Translations under genes and position numbers: made by a program
The notes under the pieces: model-generated
Seen by the model: the letters and a program-made list of their open reading frames with translations, nothing else
The model's database searches: none
Told to the model about the DNA's origin: nothing
NCBI GenBank assembly: GCA_014762635.1
Contig: JABURR010000061.1
Location: forward strand, 1-64,000
Source: Paracoccaceae bacterium
GTDB lineage: Bacteria; Pseudomonadota; Alphaproteobacteria; Rhodobacterales; Rhodobacteraceae
DNA length: 64,000 bases
Reading direction: 5' to 3'
Shown here: in pieces, positions 16,486 through 27,537 of the stretch
Position numbering within the stretch: position 1 is the stretch's first letter
How the letters are laid out: the number at the start of each line of letters is the position of its first letter

Positions 16486-17976
16486 ATGGCGGATCGGGCA
16501 AAGGCGAAATCACTCTCGGCGCTCGGTCTCACGGCGCAGGGCAAGCGCGAGGCGCGGATTACCGGGCTTGCGGTGGACAGCCGCGACGTGAAGCCGGGAT
16601 ACCTGTTCGCGGCGCTTCCGGGGACGCGTGTTCACGGTGGGGAATTCATCCAATACGCTCTGCGCATGGGCGCTGCCGCGGTGCTGACGGATCGTGAGGG
16701 CCAGAAGATCGCCAAGGCCGAACTGGCCGAGGCCGACGTGCCGGTGGTGATCGCGCAGGACCCGCGCGAGGCCCTGTCCTTCGCGGCCGCACTCTGGTTC
16801 GGCGCCTTGCCCGAGGTGATGGCGGCGGTGACCGGCACCAATGGCAAGACCTCGGTATCGACCTTCACGCGCCAGATCTGGACGGAACTGGGGTATTCGG
16901 CAGCCAACCTGGGCACGACCGGGGTCGAGGGCGCCTACGAGGCACCGCTGGGCCACACCACCCCCGAGCCGATCACCCTGCACCGGGTGCTGGCCGAGAT
17001 GAAGCACGCGGGCGTCACCCACGCGGCGATGGAGGCCTCGTCCCACGGGCTGGCCCAGCGTCGGCTTGACGGCGTGACCCTGCGCGCGGCTGGCTTCACC
17101 AATTTCACCCAGGATCATCTGGATTATCACGCCAGCTTCGAAGAATATTTCGCGGCAAAGCGCGGCCTCTTTGATCGGGTGCTGCCCGAGGATGGCGTGG
17201 CGGTCATCAATATCGACGACCCGAAAGGTCTGGACCTGGCCGACCTGGTGACCGCGCAGGGGCAGGACCTGATCACCGTGGGCCGCCACGAAGAGTCCGA
17301 TCTTCATATCCACGCCATGCGCTTTGACGCCACCGGGCAGGACCTGCGCTTCGATTGGGCGGGCACCCCGCACCAGGTGCGGCTGAACCTGATCGGCGGG
17401 TTCCAGGCCGAGAACGTGTTGGTGGCGGCGGGGCTTGCCATCGCCTGCGGCTCGGAACCGGCGGCGGTCTTTGCCGTACTGGACAAGCTGACCACCGTGC
17501 GCGGGCGGATGCAGCTTGCCGCGACGCGCGAGAATGGCGCGACGGTTTTCGTGGACTACGCCCATACCCCCGATGCGGTGGCGACGGCGCTGAAGGCGTT
17601 GCGCCCTCATGTGATGGGTCGGTTGGTGGCGATCATCGGTGCGGGTGGCGACCGCGACCGGGGCAAGCGCCCGCTCATGGGCAAGGCCGCGGCGGAACAT
17701 GCCGACGTGGTCATCGTGACCGACGACAATCCGCGCAGCGAGGATCCTGCGGCGATCCGGGCTGCGGTGCTGGAGGGCTGCTCCGAGGCCGGTGAATTTG
17801 GCGACCGGGCCGAGGCGATCCTGCGCGGCGTGGACATGCTGCAGCCTGGCGATGCGCTTCTGATCTGCGGCAAGGGGCACGAAACCGGCCAGATTGTCGG
17901 CGATGATGTGTTTCCCTTCGACGATGTCGAACAGGCCTCGGTGGCGGTGGCGGCACTGGACGGGCGCGTATCTTGA
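16486..17976 (+). CDS. murE: UDP-MurNAc-L-Ala-D-Glu:meso-DAP ligase MurE
   Basis: Adds the third residue of the peptidoglycan stem peptide in the cytoplasm. The 496-residue protein shows the ATP loop VTGTNGKTS (about 116-123), carbamylated-lysine region, and the D-N-P-R motif at 414-417 that selects meso-diaminopimelate rather than lysine. I chose ATG 16486 (MADRAKAKSL); an in-frame ATG at 16444 lies inside ftsI. End overlaps the murF start. Confidence 0.95.
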   Translation: MADRAKAKSLSALGLTAQGKREARITGLAVDSRDVKPGYLFAALPGTRVHGGEFIQYALRMGAAAVLTDREGQKIAKAELAEADVPVVIAQDPREALSFAAALWFGALPEVMAAVTGTNGKTSVSTFTRQIWTELGYSAANLGTTGVEGAYEAPLGHTTPEPITLHRVLAEMKHAGVTHAAMEASSHGLAQRRLDGVTLRAAGFTNFTQDHLDYHASFEEYFAAKRGLFDRVLPEDGVAVINIDDPKGLDLADLVTAQGQDLITVGRHEESDLHIHAMRFDATGQDLRFDWAGTPHQVRLNLIGGFQAENVLVAAGLAIACGSEPAAVFAVLDKLTTVRGRMQLAATRENGATVFVDYAHTPDAVATALKALRPHVMGRLVAIIGAGGDRDRGKRPLMGKAAAEHADVVIVTDDNPRSEDPAAIRAAVLEGCSEAGEFGDRAEAILRGVDMLQPGDALLICGKGHETGQIVGDDVFPFDDVEQASVAVAALDGRVS

Positions 17977-19421
17977 GCACTCTCTGGACATCCGAAGACG
18001 CCGCGCGGGCAACCGGCGGCCAGGCGACCTGCGCATGGCAGGCGTCGGGCGTATCCATCGACACGCGCACGATTCAGCCGGGCGATCTGTTCGTTGCGCT
18101 GAAGGACGTGCGCGACGGGCATGACTTCGTGGCCCAGGCGCTGGAGAAGGGCGCGGCGGCGGCCCTGGTCAGCCGCGTGCCCGAGGGCGTTGCCGCAGAT
18201 GCGCCGCTGCTGATCGTGCCGGACGTGCTGAAGGCGCTCGAGGCGCTGGGTCAGACGGCCCGCGCGCGCACCGAGGCGCGCGTGGTGGCGGTGACCGGAT
18301 CGGTCGGAAAGACCTCCACCAAGGAGATGCTGCGCGGGGTTCTCTCCGGGCAGGGGCGGACCCATGCGGCCGAGGCAAGCTACAACAACCATTGGGGCGT
18401 GCCGCTGACGCTGGCGCGGATGCCTCGGGACACCGACTTCGCGGTGATCGAGATCGGGATGAACCACCCCGGAGAAATCGCGCCGCTGTCGCGGCTGGCG
18501 CGGCCCCATGTGGCGATGGTAACGATCGTCGCCCCCGCGCATCTTGAAGCCTTCGACAGTATCGCCGGGATCGCGCGGGAAAAGGCCTCGATCTTCGAAG
18601 GGCTGGAGCCCGGCGGCACGGCCATCGTCAACAACGATCTGGACACCACGCCGATCCTGCTGGACGCGGCCGAGGCTGCGGGCGCCACGATCCTGAAGTT
18701 CGGCGAAAATCACGGCGCGGATTATCGGTTGATGAATGCCCAGGTGACGCAGGACGCGACCGTGGTCCGTGCCGAACGGCGCGGCGCGGCGATGCTGTTC
18801 AAGCTGTCCACGGCGGGCCGCCATTTCGCAGTGAACGGACTCGCGGTTCTGGCCGCCGCCGAGGCCCTGGGCGCGGACCCGGCTCTGGCCGCGATGGACC
18901 TGGGTCAGTGGCTTCCGCCAGAGGGGCGCGGCACGCGCGAGACCATCGTGATGGACGTGGTGGACGACCACCTGACCATCGACCTTCTGGATGACGCCTT
19001 CAACGCCAACCCGGCGTCCATGGGGGCGTCGCTGGAGGTTCTGGCCGCGACGAAGCCCACCGACGGCATCGGCCGGGTCGCGCAGGGGCGCCGCATCGCG
19101 ATCCTGGGCGACATGCTGGAACTGGGCCCGGCGGAGCATGAGTTGCACGCCGACATTGCAAACCATCCCGCCATGCAATCCGTGGCGCGGGTGCATTGCG
19201 TCGGTCCGCGGATGCGCGCGCTGCACGAGGTCCTGCCCGAAGCGCGGCGGGGCCGCTGGGCCGAAACCGCCGAGGCCTTGGCGCGCGAGGTCCATCATGT
19301 CCTCGACGCCGGGGACGTGGTGCTGGTGAAAGGCTCGAAGGGCAGCCGTGTCAGCCTTGTCGTTGACGCGATCAGAAAATTGGGCCAATCGCGGGCCGCA
19401 GGCAGGCAGGAGGCAGACTGA
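17973..19421 (+). CDS. murF: UDP-MurNAc-tripeptide:D-Ala-D-Ala ligase MurF
   Basis: Adds the D-Ala-D-Ala dipeptide, completing the cytoplasmic pentapeptide precursor. Recognised by [19 protein letters not shown], the ATP loop [14 protein letters not shown], and [20 protein letters not shown], all characteristic of MurF; 482 residues. The start is TTG at 17973, overlapping the murE TGA stop as TTGA. Ends overlapping mraY (TGATG). Confidence 0.95.
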   Translation: MSTLWTSEDAARATGGQATCAWQASGVSIDTRTIQPGDLFVALKDVRDGHDFVAQALEKGAAAALVSRVPEGVAADAPLLIVPDVLKALEALGQTARARTEARVVAVTGSVGKTSTKEMLRGVLSGQGRTHAAEASYNNHWGVPLTLARMPRDTDFAVIEIGMNHPGEIAPLSRLARPHVAMVTIVAPAHLEAFDSIAGIAREKASIFEGLEPGGTAIVNNDLDTTPILLDAAEAAGATILKFGENHGADYRLMNAQVTQDATVVRAERRGAAMLFKLSTAGRHFAVNGLAVLAAAEALGADPALAAMDLGQWLPPEGRGTRETIVMDVVDDHLTIDLLDDAFNANPASMGASLEVLAATKPTDGIGRVAQGRRIAILGDMLELGPAEHELHADIANHPAMQSVARVHCVGPRMRALHEVLPEARRGRWAETAEALAREVHHVLDAGDVVLVKGSKGSRVSLVVDAIRKLGQSRAAGRQEAD

Positions 19422-20503
19422 TGCTCTATTGGCTCACGGAGTTTTCCGATGGCGGGGACGTGTTCAACCTGTTCCGCTACATCACCTTCCGGGCAGGCGG
19501 GGCGTTCTTCACGGCGCTTGTCTTCGGCTTCATCTTTGGCTTGCCGCTGATCAACCTGCTGCGGCGACACCAAGGCAAGGGTCAGCCGATCCGTGACGAC
19601 GGGCCGGAAACGCACCTGGCCAAGGCGGGTACGCCGACCATGGGCGGGGTGCTGATCCTGGGCGCCTTGCTGACCTCGACCCTGCTTTGGGCGCGGCTCG
19701 ATAACCCTTACATCTGGATCGTGCTTTTCGTGACCCTGGCCTACGGGCTGATCGGGTTCGCGGATGACTATGCGAAGGTGTCGAAAGGCAACGTGAAGGG
19801 CGTGCCGGGGCGGGTGCGGCTGGCGCTGGGCTTCGTGATCGCGGGCATCGCCGGGGTCTGGGCGGCAAGCGTGCATCCCGAGGCGTTGAGCTACAAGCTG
19901 GCGCTGCCCTTCTTCAAGGACACGCTGCTGAACCTCGGTGTGGTCTTCGTGCCCTTCGCCATGATCGTGATCGTGGGCGCGGCCAATGCGGTGAACCTGA
20001 CCGATGGTCTGGACGGGCTGGCGATCATGCCGGTGATGATCGCGGCCTCGGCCCTGGGGATCATCGCCTACGCCGTGGGCCGGGTCGACTTCACCGAGTA
20101 TCTGGACGTGCATTACGTGCCCGGCACCGGCGAGATCCTGATCTTCACCGCCGGTCTGATCGGCGGGGGGCTGGGGTTCCTGTGGTACAATGCGCCGCCC
20201 GCGGCGGTCTTCATGGGCGATACCGGATCACTGGCGCTGGGCGGCGCACTGGGCGCGATCGCGGTGGCCACCAAGCACGAGATCGTGCTGGCCATCGTCG
20301 GCGGGCTGTTCGTGGTCGAGGCGCTGAGCGTGATCATCCAGGTGCTCTACTTCAAGCGCACCGGGAAGCGCGTATTCCTGATGGCGCCGATCCACCACCA
20401 TTTCGAGAAGAAGGGCTGGGCCGAGCCGCAGATCGTGATCCGGTTCTGGATCATCTCGCTGATCCTGGCGCTGATCGGACTGGCGACGCTGAAGATCCGG
20501 TGA
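19421..20503 (+). CDS. mraY: Phospho-MurNAc-pentapeptide translocase MraY
   Basis: Integral membrane enzyme that transfers phospho-MurNAc-pentapeptide to undecaprenyl phosphate, forming lipid I. About ten membrane helices in 360 residues; motifs [25 protein letters not shown] (Asp dyad), [14 protein letters not shown] and [12 protein letters not shown] are all present. Only 76 bases separate it from murD, filled by a hairpin-repeat element. Confidence 0.97.
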   Translation: MLYWLTEFSDGGDVFNLFRYITFRAGGAFFTALVFGFIFGLPLINLLRRHQGKGQPIRDDGPETHLAKAGTPTMGGVLILGALLTSTLLWARLDNPYIWIVLFVTLAYGLIGFADDYAKVSKGNVKGVPGRVRLALGFVIAGIAGVWAASVHPEALSYKLALPFFKDTLLNLGVVFVPFAMIVIVGAANAVNLTDGLDGLAIMPVMIAASALGIIAYAVGRVDFTEYLDVHYVPGTGEILIFTAGLIGGGLGFLWYNAPPAAVFMGDTGSLALGGALGAIAVATKHEIVLAIVGGLFVVEALSVIIQVLYFKRTGKRVFLMAPIHHHFEKKGWAEPQIVIRFWIISLILALIGLATLKIR

Positions 20504-20509
20504 GGAGAC

Positions 20510-20561
20510 GCGGGGGTTTTCCACCCCCGCACCCCCGGAGGATATTTGGAAACAGAAGAAG
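20510..20561. repeat. Hairpin plus ATATTT...CAGAAGAAG intergenic repeat, copy 2
   Basis: GCGGGGGT (20510-20517) / ACCCCCGC (20523-20530) forms the hairpin; the tail CCCCGGAGGATATTT then GGAAACAGAAGAAG matches copy 1 (8546-8607). Here the element sits inside the cell-wall operon, between mraY and murD on the coding strand, so it will be part of that mRNA. Confidence 0.6.
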
Positions 20562-20579
20562 AGCGGGTCGGAACGCAGA

Positions 20580-21986
20580 ATGATACCGGTGCGCGGATAC
20601 GAAGGCCGCAAGGTGGCGGTGCTGGGGCTGGGACGGTCCGGGCTGGCGGCAGCGCGGGCGCTTGAGGCCGGGGGGGCAGAGGCGCTCTGCTGGGATGACG
20701 GGGCCGAGGCGCGGGCCAAGGCCGAGGCGGCGGGATTGACGCTGCATGACCTGAGCCGGGGCAATGCCTGGGAGGGGGTGGCGGCGCTGGTCGTGTCTCC
20801 GGGGATCCCGCATCTCTACCCGGCGCCCAACCCGGTGATCGCGGCGGCCTGGGCGGCGGGCGTGCCGGTGGACAATGACATCGGTTTGTTCTTCCAGTCT
20901 TTCGCCGCTGAGGGGTTCGAGAAGTTCGACACATCTCCACGGATTGTGGCGGTGACCGGGTCGAACGGGAAATCCACGACCTCGGCGCTCATTCATCATC
21001 TGCTGCAGGTGGCGGGCAAGCCGACCCAGCTTGCCGGGAACATCGGGCGCGGGGTGCTGGATATTGATCCGCCGGGGGACGGCGAGGTGGTGGTGCTGGA
21101 GTTGAGCTCTTACCAGACCGAGCTGGCGCGGGCGCTAACGCCGGATATCGCGGTTTTCACCAATCTCACGCCGGATCACCTGGACCGGCATGGCGGTATG
21201 GGCGGGTATTTCGCTGCCAAGCGCCGGCTGTTCGCCGAGGGCGGGCCGGACCGCGCGGTGATCGGGGTTGACGAGGCCGAGGGGCGGTTCCTGGCCAACC
21301 AGATGGCGATGGCGCCGGAGGATGACAGGGTGATCCGGGTCTCGGCGGAGGTGAAGCTGGGCGGGCCGGGCTGGGCGGTCTTTGCCCGCAAGGGGTTCCT
21401 GTCGGAATATCGCAAGGGGCGGCAGGTGGGCGCGATCGACCTGCGGCAGATGCGGGGGCTTCCGGGGGCGCATAACCATCAGAACGCCTGCGCGGCCTAT
21501 GCGGCGGTGCGGGCGCTGGGGCTGTCGCCGAAGCTGATCGAGCAGGGATTGGCCAGTTTCGAGGGCCTGCCCCATCGCAGCCAGTTCGTGGGCGAACGGG
21601 GCGGCGTGAGCTTTGTCAACGACAGCAAGGCCACCAACGTGGACAGTGCCGAGAAGGCGCTGAGGGCCTTTCCCCGCGTCCGCTGGATTGCGGGTGGATT
21701 GGGCAAGGACGGCGGGATCGAGGCGCTGAAGCCGGCGTTGGAGAACGTGGTGAAGGCCTACCTGATTGGTCATTCGGCGCGGGAGTTCGCGCTGCAGATG
21801 GGCGACACGCCGCACGAAATCTGCGAGACCATGGAACGCGCCGTGGCCCGTGCCGCCGAAGAGGCCGAGCCGGGCGACACGGTGCTGCTGGCGCCTGCGG
21901 CCGCCAGTTTCGACCAATACCCGGATTTCGAGAAGCGTGGCGAGGATTTCACCGCATGGGTCCGGGCAATCCCGGGAGAGGCGTGA
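20580..21986 (+). CDS. murD: UDP-MurNAc-L-alanine:D-glutamate ligase MurD
   Basis: Adds D-Glu to UDP-MurNAc-L-Ala. The 468-residue protein has the N-terminal nucleotide-binding start [17 protein letters not shown], the ATP loop [25 protein letters not shown] and [17 protein letters not shown] near the C-terminus. The downstream GFA-family gene follows after 2 bases. Confidence 0.95.
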   Translation: MIPVRGYEGRKVAVLGLGRSGLAAARALEAGGAEALCWDDGAEARAKAEAAGLTLHDLSRGNAWEGVAALVVSPGIPHLYPAPNPVIAAAWAAGVPVDNDIGLFFQSFAAEGFEKFDTSPRIVAVTGSNGKSTTSALIHHLLQVAGKPTQLAGNIGRGVLDIDPPGDGEVVVLELSSYQTELARALTPDIAVFTNLTPDHLDRHGGMGGYFAAKRRLFAEGGPDRAVIGVDEAEGRFLANQMAMAPEDDRVIRVSAEVKLGGPGWAVFARKGFLSEYRKGRQVGAIDLRQMRGLPGAHNHQNACAAYAAVRALGLSPKLIEQGLASFEGLPHRSQFVGERGGVSFVNDSKATNVDSAEKALRAFPRVRWIAGGLGKDGGIEALKPALENVVKAYLIGHSAREFALQMGDTPHEICETMERAVARAAEEAEPGDTVLLAPAAASFDQYPDFEKRGEDFTAWVRAIPGEA

Positions 21987-21988
21987 GA

Positions 21989-22456
21989 ATGGAGGGGCGC
22001 TGCACCTGCGGGGGCGTGCGCTACCGGCTGGGCGCGAAGCCGCTGTTCACCCATTGCTGCCATTGTACCTGGTGCCAGCGTGAGACCGGCAGTGCCTTTG
22101 CGCTGAATGCGCTGATCGAAACCTCGAAGGTGACGCTGCTGTCGGGGGCGACCGAGACAGTGACGACCCCGAGCGCCTCGGGCAAGGGGCAGGAGATCCA
22201 TCGTTGCCCCGACTGCCGGGTGGCGCTCTGGAGCCATTACGCGGGCATGGGGAAGGGGATCGCCTTCATCCGGGTCGGCTCGCTGGAGGAGCCCGCCGGG
22301 TGCCCTCCGGACATCCACATCTTCGCCGAGAGCAAGCTGCCTTGGGTGCAGTTGCCGCCGGATTTGCCTGCGGTGCCGGAGTTCTACCGTCTGCGTGACC
22401 ATTGGCCCGAGGCCGCCTATGTGCGATTCAAGGCCGCACGCGCGGCAACTGGCTGA
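21989..22456 (+). CDS. GFA/CENP-V family zinc protein
   Basis: A 155-residue protein of the glutathione-dependent formaldehyde-activating (GFA) family. Zinc-binding cysteines appear in the expected order: CTCGGVRY (residues 4-11), CCHCTWCQRETGSAF, and CPDCRVALWSH. Despite the family name, most members have no proven substrate. I chose ATG 21989 because it begins at the domain and follows the murD stop by 2 bases; a longer frame from 21956 overlaps murD. Its place between murD and ftsW is unusual for the division/cell-wall cluster. Confidence 0.85.
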   Translation: MEGRCTCGGVRYRLGAKPLFTHCCHCTWCQRETGSAFALNALIETSKVTLLSGATETVTTPSASGKGQEIHRCPDCRVALWSHYAGMGKGIAFIRVGSLEEPAGCPPDIHIFAESKLPWVQLPPDLPAVPEFYRLRDHWPEAAYVRFKAARAATG

Positions 22457-22552
22457 TGCGGCCCTATTTTCTGGCCATGAGCGCCGATCTCGGCTAAGCT
22501 TCGCACCAGACCCGGAAAACGGGCGATTTGAGGCAGTTTCAGGCGGTATTCC

Positions 22553-23719
22553 ATGACGGAAATGGTCCATGGCACGATCCCCGTTCGGGGGGGTGAGCCG
22601 GTTCTTCCACGTTGGTGGCGCACGATCGACCGTTGGTCGCTCGCCTGCGTCCTTATTCTTTTCGGTATCGGCCTTTTGCTGGGGCTGGCGGCCTCGCCTC
22701 CGCTGGCGGAGCGCAACGGGCTTGCGCCGTTCCATTACGTGGAGCGGCAGGCGATTTTCGGGGGCGCGGCGCTGATCGCGATCGTGCTGACCTCGATGAT
22801 GACACCGGGGCTGGTGCGCAGGCTCGGGGTGCTGGGCTTTCTTGCGGCCTTCGCGGCGCTGGCGCTTCTGCCGGTCCTGGGCACGGATTTCGGCAAGGGC
22901 GCGGTGCGCTGGTATTCGCTGGGCTTTGCCTCGCTGCAGCCGTCGGAGTTCCTCAAGCCGGGGTTCATCGTGTTGGCCGCCTGGCTGATGGCCGCCAACC
23001 AGGAGGTGGCGGGCCCGCCGGGGCGGTTCTATTCCTTCGTGATCATGGTGATCATCGTGACGTTCCTGGCGTTCCAGCCGGACTTCGGGCAATCGGCACT
23101 GATCCTGTTTGCCTGGGGCGTGATGTTCTTCGTGGGTGGCGCGCCGATCAACATCCTGATCGCGCTGGCGACGCTTGTCGTCTTCGCGGGCAGTTTCGCC
23201 TATAACAACTCCGAGCATTTCGCCCGGCGGATCGACGGGTTCCTGAGGCCCGAGGTCGACCCGAACACTCAGATCGGTTTTGCCACCAATGCGATCCAGG
23301 AAGGCGGCTTCTTCGGCGTCGGCGTGGGTGAGGGGCAGGTGAAATGGTCGCTGCCCGATGCCCATACGGATTTCATCATCGCCGTGGCGGCCGAGGAATA
23401 CGGGCTGGTGCTGGTGCTGACCATCATCGCGCTTTACGCCACGATCGTGCTGCGCTCGCTGTTCCGGCTGATCCGGGAGCGTGACCCGTTCATCCGGCTG
23501 GCCGGGACGGGGCTGGCCTGCACCTTCGGCGTGCAGGCGATGATCAACATGGGCGTGGCGGTGCGGCTTCTGCCGGCCAAGGGCATGACTCTGCCCTTCG
23601 TCAGCTACGGCGGGTCTTCGCTGATTGCCGCCGGAATCACGGTCGGAATGCTTTTGGCCTTTACGCGCACCCGTCCTCAAGGGCAGATCGGCGACATCCT
23701 TATCAATCGGGGGCGATAG
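22553..23719 (+). CDS. ftsW: Septal peptidoglycan polymerase FtsW
   Basis: SEDS-family glycosyltransferase that polymerises lipid II at the septum with FtsI. The 388-residue protein has about ten membrane helices and the signatures [34 protein letters not shown] and [12 protein letters not shown]. The 96-base gap before it contains no gene. murG starts 1 base after its stop. Confidence 0.95.
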   Translation: MTEMVHGTIPVRGGEPVLPRWWRTIDRWSLACVLILFGIGLLLGLAASPPLAERNGLAPFHYVERQAIFGGAALIAIVLTSMMTPGLVRRLGVLGFLAAFAALALLPVLGTDFGKGAVRWYSLGFASLQPSEFLKPGFIVLAAWLMAANQEVAGPPGRFYSFVIMVIIVTFLAFQPDFGQSALILFAWGVMFFVGGAPINILIALATLVVFAGSFAYNNSEHFARRIDGFLRPEVDPNTQIGFATNAIQEGGFFGVGVGEGQVKWSLPDAHTDFIIAVAAEEYGLVLVLTIIALYATIVLRSLFRLIRERDPFIRLAGTGLACTFGVQAMINMGVAVRLLPAKGMTLPFVSYGGSSLIAAGITVGMLLAFTRTRPQGQIGDILINRGR

Positions 23720-23720
23720 G

Positions 23721-24812
23721 ATGAGTAAACAACCGCTTCTGGTCATTGCGGCCGGGGGCACGGGCGGGCACATGTTTCCTGCCCAGGCCCTGGCCGAGGC
23801 GATGCTTCGAAAAGGCTGGCGGGTCAAGCTGTCCACGGATGCGCGCGGGGCGCGCTACACGGGCGGCTTCCCTCATGTGGTGGAAATCGAGACGGTGTCG
23901 AGCGCGACCTTCGCGCGCGGCGGGGCGCTGGCGAAGCTGATCGCGCCGTTCCGCATCGTTGGCGGAATCCTGTCGGCGACATTTGCCATGCTGAGGGACC
24001 GGCCCGCGGCGGTGGTGGGCTTCGGAGGCTATCCGTCGATCCCAGCGCTGGGGGCGGCGTGGATCCTGCGCCTGCCGCGGATGATCCATGAACAGAACGG
24101 CGTCTTGGGACGGGTGAACCAGCTTTTCGCGCGCCGTGTGAACGCGGTGGCCTGTGGCACCTGGCCGACTGCGCTGCCGCAGGGCGTCGAGGGCGTTCAT
24201 ACCGGCAACCCGGTGCGGGCAAACGTGCTGGCGCGCGCGGCCTCACATTTCCTGCCGCCGGGGGAGCACCCGATGTCGATCCTGGTGATCGGCGGCAGCC
24301 AGGGCGCTCGGATCCTGTCGGACGTGGTGCCCATCGCCGTGGCGCACCTACCCGAGGCGTTGCTTTGCAATCTTCGTGTCGCCCACCAGGCGCGCGATGA
24401 AGATATAGCTAGGGTCGAAGAGGCCTATGCCCAGATCGGCATCCGGGCCGAGGTGAAGAGCTTCTTCCAGGACATCCCGCGCCGCATGGCCGAGGCGGAG
24501 CTGGTCATCAGCCGGGCCGGAGCCTCGTCGATCGCGGACCTGACGGTGATCGGGCGCCCGGCGATCCTGGTGCCCTATGCCGCTGCCGCCGCGGATCACC
24601 AGAGCGCCAATGCCCGCGGGCTGGTGGACGCGGGCGGTGCGATCCTGGTCCCGGAATCCCGGCTTGAACCCGGCGCGCTGGCGGAACAGATAGAGGCCGT
24701 CTTCTCCAACCCCGAGGGCGCAGCGCAGATGGCGTCGGCGGCGCTTTCGCAAGGCCGCCCCGACGCGACCGAGCGGCTGGTGGAGATGGTCGAGCAGATC
24801 GCGCAGGGCTAG
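23721..24812 (+). CDS. murG: Lipid II synthase MurG
   Basis: Peripheral membrane glycosyltransferase that adds GlcNAc to lipid I. The 363-residue protein starts [21 protein letters not shown], containing the first G loop, and has the second nucleotide-sugar region [16 protein letters not shown], and [15 protein letters not shown], all typical. An in-frame upstream ATG (23625) lies inside ftsW, so 23721 is used. Confidence 0.95.
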   Translation: MSKQPLLVIAAGGTGGHMFPAQALAEAMLRKGWRVKLSTDARGARYTGGFPHVVEIETVSSATFARGGALAKLIAPFRIVGGILSATFAMLRDRPAAVVGFGGYPSIPALGAAWILRLPRMIHEQNGVLGRVNQLFARRVNAVACGTWPTALPQGVEGVHTGNPVRANVLARAASHFLPPGEHPMSILVIGGSQGARILSDVVPIAVAHLPEALLCNLRVAHQARDEDIARVEEAYAQIGIRAEVKSFFQDIPRRMAEAELVISRAGASSIADLTVIGRPAILVPYAAAAADHQSANARGLVDAGGAILVPESRLEPGALAEQIEAVFSNPEGAAQMASAALSQGRPDATERLVEMVEQIAQG

Positions 24813-24845
24813 GCCCTTCGCAGAACGAAAAAAGGACAGGTCCAG

Positions 24846-26249
24846 ATGAACGCAGCCGCGGCAACCAAGCTTCCCACCGAGATGGGATCGATCCATTTCG
24901 TCGGTATCGGCGGGATCGGCATGTCGGGCATCGCCGAGGTGCTGCTCAATCACGGCTACAGGGTGCAGGGCTCGGACCTGAAGGCCAGCAAAATCACCAA
25001 GCGTCTCGAAGACCTTGGCGCCACGATCTTCGAGGGCCAGCGCGCCGAGAACCTCGAAGAGGCCGAGGTCGTCGTGATCTCGAGCGCGATCAAGCCGGGC
25101 AACCCGGAGCTTGACGAGGCACGGCGGCGCAAGCTGCCGGTGGTGCGCCGGGCCGAGATGCTGGCCGAGCTGATGCGGCTGAAATCGAACGTCGCGGTGG
25201 CGGGTACCCACGGCAAGACGACGACCACCACGATGGTGGCCACGCTGCTGGACGCGGGTGAACTCGACCCCACGGTGATCAACGGCGGGATCATCCACGC
25301 CTATGGCTCGAACGCGCGCATGGGGCAGGGCGAATGGATGGTGGTGGAGGCCGACGAAAGCGACGGCACCTTCAACCGCCTGCCCGCGACGATCGCCATC
25401 GTCACCAATATCGACCCCGAGCATATGGAGCATTGGGGCTCGATCGAGAACCTGCGCCAGGGCTTCTACGATTTCGTCTCGAACATCCCGTTCTACGGGC
25501 TTGCGGTCTGCTGTACCGATCACCCCGAAGTACAGGCGCTGGTGGGGCGGATCAGCGACCGGCGCGTCGTGACCTTCGGCTTCAACGCCCAGGCCGATGT
25601 GCGTGCCGTGAACCTGCGCTATGAAAAGGGCATCGCCCATTTCGACATCGCGCTTCAGGCCGAGGACCAGATGATCGAGGGCTGCACCCTGCCGATGCCT
25701 GGCGATCACAACGCCTCGAACGCGTTGGCGGCGGTGGCCGTGGCGCGGCATCTGGGCATGAAGAAGGCCGAGATCCGCACCGCGCTGGCCAATTTCGGCG
25801 GGGTGAACCGGCGCTTCACCAAGGTGGGTGAAGTGAACGGCGTCACCATCATCGACGACTACGGCCACCACCCGGTGGAAATCGCCGCCGTGCTGAAGGC
25901 CGCGCGGCAGGCGAGCGAGGGCCGCGTCATCGCCGTGCACCAGCCGCATCGCTATTCGCGCCTGTCGAGCCTGTTTGACGACTTCTGCACCTGTTTCAAC
26001 GATGCCGACGTGGTGGGCATCGCCGAGGTCTATGCCGCGGGCGAGGACCCGATCCCGGGCGCCACGCGCGAGGATCTGGTGGCGGGCCTTATCCGCCACG
26101 GCCATCGCCATGCGCGCGCTATCACCTCGGAAGAGGACCTGGAGCGCATGGTGCGCGAGCAATCCCAGCCGGGTGACATGGTGGTCTGCCTCGGGGCGGG
26201 CACGATCTCGACTTGGGCGGGCAACCTGCCCGAGCGGCTCAAGGGCTGA
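24846..26249 (+). CDS. murC: UDP-MurNAc:L-alanine ligase MurC
   Basis: Adds L-Ala to UDP-MurNAc, starting the stem peptide. The 467-residue protein has [17 protein letters not shown], the ATP loop [15 protein letters not shown], and [31 protein letters not shown] upstream provides the ribosome site. In relatives murC is followed by murB and ddl; here it is the last recognisable cell-wall gene of the cluster. Confidence 0.96.
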   Translation: MNAAAATKLPTEMGSIHFVGIGGIGMSGIAEVLLNHGYRVQGSDLKASKITKRLEDLGATIFEGQRAENLEEAEVVVISSAIKPGNPELDEARRRKLPVVRRAEMLAELMRLKSNVAVAGTHGKTTTTTMVATLLDAGELDPTVINGGIIHAYGSNARMGQGEWMVVEADESDGTFNRLPATIAIVTNIDPEHMEHWGSIENLRQGFYDFVSNIPFYGLAVCCTDHPEVQALVGRISDRRVVTFGFNAQADVRAVNLRYEKGIAHFDIALQAEDQMIEGCTLPMPGDHNASNALAAVAVARHLGMKKAEIRTALANFGGVNRRFTKVGEVNGVTIIDDYGHHPVEIAAVLKAARQASEGRVIAVHQPHRYSRLSSLFDDFCTCFNDADVVGIAEVYAAGEDPIPGATREDLVAGLIRHGHRHARAITSEEDLERMVREQSQPGDMVVCLGAGTISTWAGNLPERLKG

Positions 26250-26335
26250 TCCCGCCGCTTCCATGTTATGATCCATGTCATGGCCGGGATGCGCCGGGGC
26301 TTTAGCCTTGGGCAATATCGAAACTGCGAGGGTCC

Positions 26336-27523
26336 ATGGAAACCGCACTGAAACGCCGTCTGGGATTGCCCCTGCTGACGGCCTATGGCGTCGGTATCAT
26401 GGTCGGCGCGGGGATATATGTCCTTGTCGGGCTGGTTGCGGGGCAGGCGGGCGTCTGGGCGCCGGTCTCGTTCCTCATCGGGGCGGCGGTGGTGGTGCCC
26501 ACGGCGCTGACCTTCGCGGAACTGTCCGCGCGTATCCCCGAGGCGGCGGGCGATTCCTCTTACGTCGAGGTCGGACTGCGCCAGCATTGGTTGGCTGTGG
26601 GTGTAGGGTGGATCAACATCATCGCCGGAACCGTGGCCGCCGCGGCGGTGCTGCGCGGCGGGGTAGGGTACTTGGAGGCGATCCTGCCGATCCCGTTCCC
26701 GCTGGCGGTGATCGGGCTGGGCCTGCTGCTGACCGGCATCGCGCTGGTGGGGGTGCTGGAAAGCCTGGCCTTCGCCGCCGTCTTGACCCTGATCGAGGTC
26801 GCGGGGCTGCTCATCGTCTCATGGGCGGGCCTCACCGCCGTGCCGGTCGAGGACTGGCTCGCCCCGCCCGCGCCGGAGTGGAACGGGATCATCGCCGCCT
26901 CGATCTTTGCGATCTTTGCCTTCATCGGGTTCGACGACCTGGTGAACATGGCGGAAGAGGCGAAGGAACCCACGCGCACCATGCCCAAGGCGATCCTGCT
27001 GTCGCTGGCGATCACGGCGGTGCTTTACGGGCTGGTGGCGCTGGCTGCGGTGCGCGCCGTCCCGCGTGAGGTTCTGGGCGAAAGCCACCGACCGCTGGCG
27101 CTGGTCTGGGAAACCGCGACCGGAACCGGGTCGGGTTTCCTGTCGCTGATCGCGGTGGCGGCTGCGTTGAATGGGGTGCTGGCGCAAATCGTGATGGCGG
27201 CGCGGGTGCTGTTCGGGCTGGGCAAGCGCTCACCGGGGTTCCGCATCTTCCGCAAGGTGCACCCGCGCTTCGGCACGCCGGTTCTGGGGACGCTGGTGAT
27301 CGGCGGCGTGGTGATCGCCTCGGCCCTGACCTTGCCGGTGGCGACCCTGGCCGAGATCACCTCTCAGGCGCTGCTGATCGTCTTCTCCATCGTCAACGCC
27401 GCCCTGATCGGCGCCAAGCGCAAACAACCCGACGCCCCCTTCCGTGTGCCCGCCTGGGTGCCTTGGACCGGGCTGATCCTGTCGCTGGGCGCGCTGGTGA
27501 TGTCACTGGGTGGCTTGGGGTAG
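26336..27523 (+). CDS. APC-superfamily amino acid permease
   Basis: A 395-residue integral membrane protein with about eleven hydrophobic helices. The start GLPLLTAYGVGIMVGAGIYVLVG and FAFIGFDDLVNMAEEAKEPTRTMPKAI are hallmark motifs of the amino acid-polyamine-organocation family (helix 1 substrate/ion site and the helix 6-7 region). It is shorter than many members (about 450-500 residues), lacking the last helix pair. The substrate cannot be told from sequence. Lies 86 bases after murC on the same strand. Confidence 0.85.
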   Translation: METALKRRLGLPLLTAYGVGIMVGAGIYVLVGLVAGQAGVWAPVSFLIGAAVVVPTALTFAELSARIPEAAGDSSYVEVGLRQHWLAVGVGWINIIAGTVAAAAVLRGGVGYLEAILPIPFPLAVIGLGLLLTGIALVGVLESLAFAAVLTLIEVAGLLIVSWAGLTAVPVEDWLAPPAPEWNGIIAASIFAIFAFIGFDDLVNMAEEAKEPTRTMPKAILLSLAITAVLYGLVALAAVRAVPREVLGESHRPLALVWETATGTGSGFLSLIAVAAALNGVLAQIVMAARVLFGLGKRSPGFRIFRKVHPRFGTPVLGTLVIGGVVIASALTLPVATLAEITSQALLIVFSIVNAALIGAKRKQPDAPFRVPAWVPWTGLILSLGALVMSLGGLG

Positions 27524-27537
27524 TCTGTTCTGGGCCG

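Noticed and set aside
21770-23836. 688-residue minus-strand open frame antisense to murD-ftsW
   Set aside because: Shadow of coding sequence on the opposite strand, with low-complexity Arg/His/Gln-rich translation.
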